24,946 bases of DNA, taken from a virus. The translations under genes and the position numbers were made by a program. A model generated the notes under the pieces. It saw only the letters and a program-made list of their open reading frames with translations. It was not told the origin of the DNA and did no database searches. Positions within the stretch are counted from its first letter, which is position 1. Every line of letters begins with the position of its first letter. Below are positions 22,204 to 24,946 of the stretch, one piece after another. The DNA lies in IMG/VR virus record IMGVR_UViG_3300034159_000069, positions 1-24,946 of that record, one strand, 5' to 3'.

Positions 22204-22517
22204 GGCGCCGCCTCCAGGTCGGCCACGGTGTAGGCCGTGCGGTCGGGGCGCACGAAGAACACCCGGAAGGCCACCCCGCCCGCCGTGAGCCGGTCGCCCA
22301 CCGCCACATCGAGCGCGGGCAGGCCCCACAGCTCAGCGCGGCCCTGGGGCGCCCGGCTGGCCTCGCCGCGGCGCTCGCTGGCCTGCGTGTTCGCCAGCAC
22401 CACCAGCCCCGGCTGCGCGGCCAGGGTGGCGTCGCCACGCCGTAGCAACACTGTGCTGGTGCCGATGCGCCGTTCCACAGTGCGGGCGCGCAGGGCGATG
22501 GCGCGTGGGCTGAGCAT
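22200..22517 (-). CDS. head closure-like protein (105 aa)
   Basis: It starts at ATG 22517, overlapping the preceding TGA (TGATG); GTG 22520 would add one residue. A G-rich stretch (about 22525-22530) serves as ribosome binding site. The protein has helix, then beta strands (TVERRIGTSTVLLRR, WGLPALDVAVGDRLTAGGVAFRVF), fitting the SPP1 gp16/HK97-type stopper family that closes the portal. The assignment rests mainly on size, beta pattern and neighbours. Confidence 0.6.
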   Translation of the reverse strand: MLSPRAIALRARTVERRIGTSTVLLRRGDATLAAQPGLVVLANTQASERRGEASRAPQGRAELWGLPALDVAVGDRLTAGGVAFRVFFVRPDRTAYTVADLEAAP

Positions 22518-22897
22518 CACCAGACCCCCCGGACACGCACGCTCGTGCTCGTGGGGCGGGCCTGGCTGGGCGCCACGGTAGTCGCTGCGGCGCGCTGCGC
22601 CTCGATGAGCCGCCACTGCGCCGCCAGGGGCTCCAGCGCCTTCAGGCGGTCGCTGGAGTCGGTGACGGCCCCGGCGGCGTCCACCTTGATCGGGTCGCGC
22701 ACGATCACCGCCACGCACTGCGCGGCCAGGCAGAGCTTGGCGGTGTGCCGCGAGCCGTCCGCGCAGGCCAGCTCGGCCGCCAGCACCGCCGCGATCTGCT
22801 CGTCGCTCAGCAGCGCCGTCGCCGTCTCGGTGTCGCCCAGGTCGGCCCTGAGCCAGTCGCGGGCGGTGGACAGGGCCGGGTCGAAGGTGAAGCTCAT
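22517..22897 (-). CDS. head-tail connector, gp6-like (126 aa)
   Basis: It starts at ATG 22897, overlapping the previous gene (ATGA). The opening ALSTARDWLRADLGDTETA, then LLSDEQIAAVLA, is typical of gp6/gp15-type connectors, which begin with a D-x-[VI]-R-x-x-[LI]-G-D stretch followed by L-x-D-x-x-I. The middle is helical (AKLCLAAQCVAVIV), and the C-terminal tail is Thr/Pro/Arg-rich. The protein forms the ring below the portal. Gene order supports this. Confidence 0.75.
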   Translation of the reverse strand: MSFTFDPALSTARDWLRADLGDTETATALLSDEQIAAVLAAELACADGSRHTAKLCLAAQCVAVIVRDPIKVDAAGAVTDSSDRLKALEPLAAQWRLIEAQRAAATTVAPSQARPTSTSVRVRGVW

Positions 22898-23154
22898 CGG
22901 CGCTTGCCCTTTTCTGGCGCCGGAGGCGCCTCACCCTCAGGGAGCGGCGTCTCGTCACCCTGGGGCGGAAGGAACCCGCCGAGGGACGTGGCGGGCGCGG
23001 GCGGCGCGTCCTCCACCACGCCCGCCGCGATCAGCCGCCCCGCGTCGGCCGCGCCCAGGTCGAGCACCGCGCCGGGCAGGTGAATATGCCCGGCGTAGAC
23101 CACCGCGTGCAGGCAGCGCACCAGGGCGCGCTCGGAGCCAGGAACATCGCTCAT
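22894..23154 (-). CDS. small head-module accessory protein (86 aa)
   Basis: It starts at ATG 23154 after AAGGAG. The first half (VYAGHIHLPGAVLDLGAADAG, then RLIAAGVVED) resembles a common short phage domain of the DUF7210-like type, in which a beta hairpin precedes a D-A-x-x-L-I-x-x-G turn. The second half is Pro-rich and ends in basic EKGKRR. It commonly lies between the major capsid protein and the connector, which is the case here. The biochemical role is unknown. Confidence 0.55.
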   Translation of the reverse strand: MSDVPGSERALVRCLHAVVYAGHIHLPGAVLDLGAADAGRLIAAGVVEDAPPAPATSLGGFLPPQGDETPLPEGEAPPAPEKGKRR

Positions 23155-23175
23155 CGGGTTCTCCTTGGGGGAGCG

Positions 23176-24267
23176 CTACGCGATCCCGGTGATCACGGTG
23201 ATGCTCTCCGGCTCGACGATCACGGGCAGCGACGTCTGCCAGCCCTCGCCGATGATGCGCGGCGGCTTATCCTCGTGCAGCTCCGAGCGGATCACCCGGC
23301 CCGGCCCGGCCTGCCCCGCCGCCCGGCCCAGCGCCAGGTAGCCCATGGTGTTCGGCAGGAAGAGCGGCTCCTCGTCGCCCAGGTCGAGGCTCACATCGCG
23401 CCCGGTCAGGCCCAGCAGCACAAAGACGGTGTTCGGCAAAAAGCGCGTGCTGCCGCTCTCGGTGCGGTACTGGAGGTCGTAGACCTCAATCGGCGGCAGA
23501 TCCTCGGCGGCCAGCGCCTGGTTGATCGCGGCCAGGCTAGCCCGGTCGCCCTGTATCTGCACCGCGTTGCCGGACACGACCAGCTTGCCGGTGCGCGCGG
23601 CCACCTTGGCGTTGCCGCCCAGGATGCCCATCACCTTGCGCGAGGTGACGATCCGCGAGACGGCGAAGCCCTTGTCGGCCAGCAGCTGCGCCATGGCGTA
23701 GATGTCGGCAAAGGGGTCGTAGGCGTCCGAGGACCAGGTGCCGCCGGCGGCGGCGCGGTGGCCCGCCGGGTTGGGGTAGGCCACGTCCTCGGCGTAGGCG
23801 TTGAAGCCGCGCCGCTCCACCTTCGCGCTCACGATCGCCTGCCAGATCGCGGCCTCGTTGCGCTCGATGAGGGCCAGGTTGACCGTGGTGTCGAGCCAGC
23901 CGATCAGCTGCAGCATGGCGTCCATACTGGCATCGCTGGCCAGCAGGCGCAGCAGGGCGTCGTACTCGCGGGCGGTGAACTCGCGCTTGATGTCGCTCTC
24001 GGCCAGCTCCACCAGCATCTCGCCCACCAGCTCGCCGCCCTTGAGCTGGGTGGGGCTGTAGCGCGTGCCGTCGTTGGCGACGATCGTGCGGTAGCGGATC
24101 GCGGTCTCGCGGAAGGCGTTCTCGGGCACGGTCTGCTCGGGCAGCAGCTCCGCGCCCAGGTAGCGCCGGGCGCCGCGGCCGAACTGGGCCTGCGGGTTGG
24201 TGGCGATCTGCGCGTAGCGGCCCCCGGTCTGGAGCTCATCCAGGGCCGTGCGAATATCCATCGGCAT
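23176..24267 (-). CDS. major capsid protein, lambda gpE-like (363 aa)
   Basis: It starts at ATG 24267 behind GAGGAG (24277-24282); a second in-frame ATG at 24261 is possible. A full-length HK97-fold shell protein of the gpE family is indicated by size, by the QLKGGELVGEMLVELAESDI and DAMLQLIGWLDTTVNL stretches, and by the C-terminal pattern of strands (ARTGKLVVSGNAVQIQGD, then PIEVYDLQYRTESGSTRFLP) and the loop before the end. Capsomers of gpE-type phages need a separate decoration protein, which the next upstream gene supplies. No maturation protease or scaffold is in the window. Confidence 0.85.
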   Translation of the reverse strand: MPMDIRTALDELQTGGRYAQIATNPQAQFGRGARRYLGAELLPEQTVPENAFRETAIRYRTIVANDGTRYSPTQLKGGELVGEMLVELAESDIKREFTAREYDALLRLLASDASMDAMLQLIGWLDTTVNLALIERNEAAIWQAIVSAKVERRGFNAYAEDVAYPNPAGHRAAAGGTWSSDAYDPFADIYAMAQLLADKGFAVSRIVTSRKVMGILGGNAKVAARTGKLVVSGNAVQIQGDRASLAAINQALAAEDLPPIEVYDLQYRTESGSTRFLPNTVFVLLGLTGRDVSLDLGDEEPLFLPNTMGYLALGRAAGQAGPGRVIRSELHEDKPPRIIGEGWQTSLPVIVEPESITVITGIA

Positions 24268-24302
24268 AGTCGTTGCTCCTCAGCGGCGCGGGGTGGCCCG
24301 GC

Positions 24303-24917
24303 CTAGATGATGCACTGGTAGAGGGCGCGGATCTTCGCCTGCGCCGTTGCGCCGAGCGTGGCCCAGTTCGGCAGGGCGGTCTCGCGCACCAGCCCGCCGT
24401 GGCGATAGAGCTCGACATCCGGCAGGCTGGCCACGTCGAACACGTCGAGGGCGGTCAGGTAGAGCTCATCGTCGGGCGTGGCCACGTCGGCCACGCCGAA
24501 GCCGGTGCCGGCGGCGCGCTCGACGAAGGTGCGGCCCACCAGCGTCCCGGCGGGCACCAGCTTCTTCTTGGTGCCGGCGTAGGTCGCGGCGTCGTTGTCG
24601 ACGAGGGCGGTGGCCAGCGCGGCCACGGTGAGGCTCGTCGCCCCGGCGGCGGCGGCGGCGGTCAGGCGGGCGAACTTCTTGCCGCCAAAGTCCAGCGTGG
24701 TGCCGCTGGGGATCGCGCCGCCCAGGGCGTCTACGGGTACGCTCGTGGCGTCGGCCAGGGCACCGGCCGCGCCGACGGTGACGACCACCGCGTCCTGGGC
24801 GACGAACTGGGCGGCGTCAAGGCGGGCGCCGCCGGGGATGAGGCTCTCGGCGCCGATGCCGTCGAGCGCCCAGGGGGGCGCGGTGCGCGACGGCGTGGTG
24901 CTGGTGATGCTGGCCAT
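24303..24917 (-). CDS. head decoration protein (204 aa)
   Basis: It starts at ATG 24917 with AAGGAG 6 nt upstream. The beta-rich N-terminal half contains VPVDALGGAIPSGTTLDFGG, then AAAGATSLTVAAL, a repeat style typical of capsid decoration or fibre-like proteins (gpD type). The C-terminal part has a GRTFVERAAGTGFGVADV segment and ends in helical ALPNWATLGATAQAKIR. The gene precedes the major capsid gene, as gpD precedes gpE in lambda. A role in capsid stabilisation is inferred. Confidence 0.7.
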   Translation of the reverse strand: MASITSTTPSRTAPPWALDGIGAESLIPGGARLDAAQFVAQDAVVVTVGAAGALADATSVPVDALGGAIPSGTTLDFGGKKFARLTAAAAAGATSLTVAALATALVDNDAATYAGTKKKLVPAGTLVGRTFVERAAGTGFGVADVATPDDELYLTALDVFDVASLPDVELYRHGGLVRETALPNWATLGATAQAKIRALYQCII

Positions 24918-24946
24918 ACTTACTCCTTGCGTCGGGCGTAGGCCCG

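Noticed and set aside
1-24946. tRNA, rRNA, insertion sequences or integrase
   Set aside because: Intergenic regions were read on both strands; I saw no cloverleaf, transposase DDE motif, terminal inverted repeats or tyrosine/serine recombinase motif.

Overview
The window is very GC-rich and densely packed. It reads as about half of a temperate or plasmid-like tailed-phage genome from a high-GC bacterium. The host phylum cannot be fixed from this sequence alone: there is no rRNA, tRNA or housekeeping gene. Genes are tightly coupled (ATGA and TGATG overlaps), with purine-rich AGGAGG-type ribosome binding sites. Two convergent transcription units meet at a rho-independent terminator at about 11969-12005.

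The left arm (+ strand, about 364-11939) is a replication, maintenance and accessory module. It holds a winged-helix protein that is a candidate replication initiator (697-2010), a run of tiny genes (2096-3102), a 681-residue ParB-like protein with a zinc ribbon (3095-5140), and a second run of small coupled genes (5140-7615) that includes a MazG-like protein. Next comes an actin-like ATPase with a small ParR-like partner (7701-8936). Directly behind that pair are four TGTATACA palindromes, with centres 57, 43 and 57 bp apart, which look like a centromere or operator. A membrane protein, a membrane-anchored FtsK/HerA-type ATPase, a second membrane protein and a Cys-rich protein follow (9215-11939).

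The right arm (- strand, 24917 down to 12017) is a canonical siphovirus-like head-tail cassette read right to left: head decoration, major capsid protein (gpE-like), small accessory protein, head-tail connector, head closure, gp10-like protein, tail terminator-like protein, major tail protein, tail assembly chaperone with a probable programmed frameshift, tape measure (1161 aa), a distal-tail-like protein, a large hub fused to an Asp-box beta-propeller, a tail fibre, and an XkdW-like protein. Terminase, portal and protease genes are expected beyond the right edge and are not in the window. No integrase or lysis gene is seen.

An actin/ParR partition cassette, a ParB-like protein and a candidate replication initiator next to complete tail genes, with no integrase, suggest a phage-plasmid that persists as an episome. 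The points most worth following up are the palindrome array behind the ParR-like gene, the +1 (or -2) frameshift in the tail chaperone, the hub-propeller fusion, and the FtsK-like ATPase whose gene carries a hexamer-repeat hairpin.
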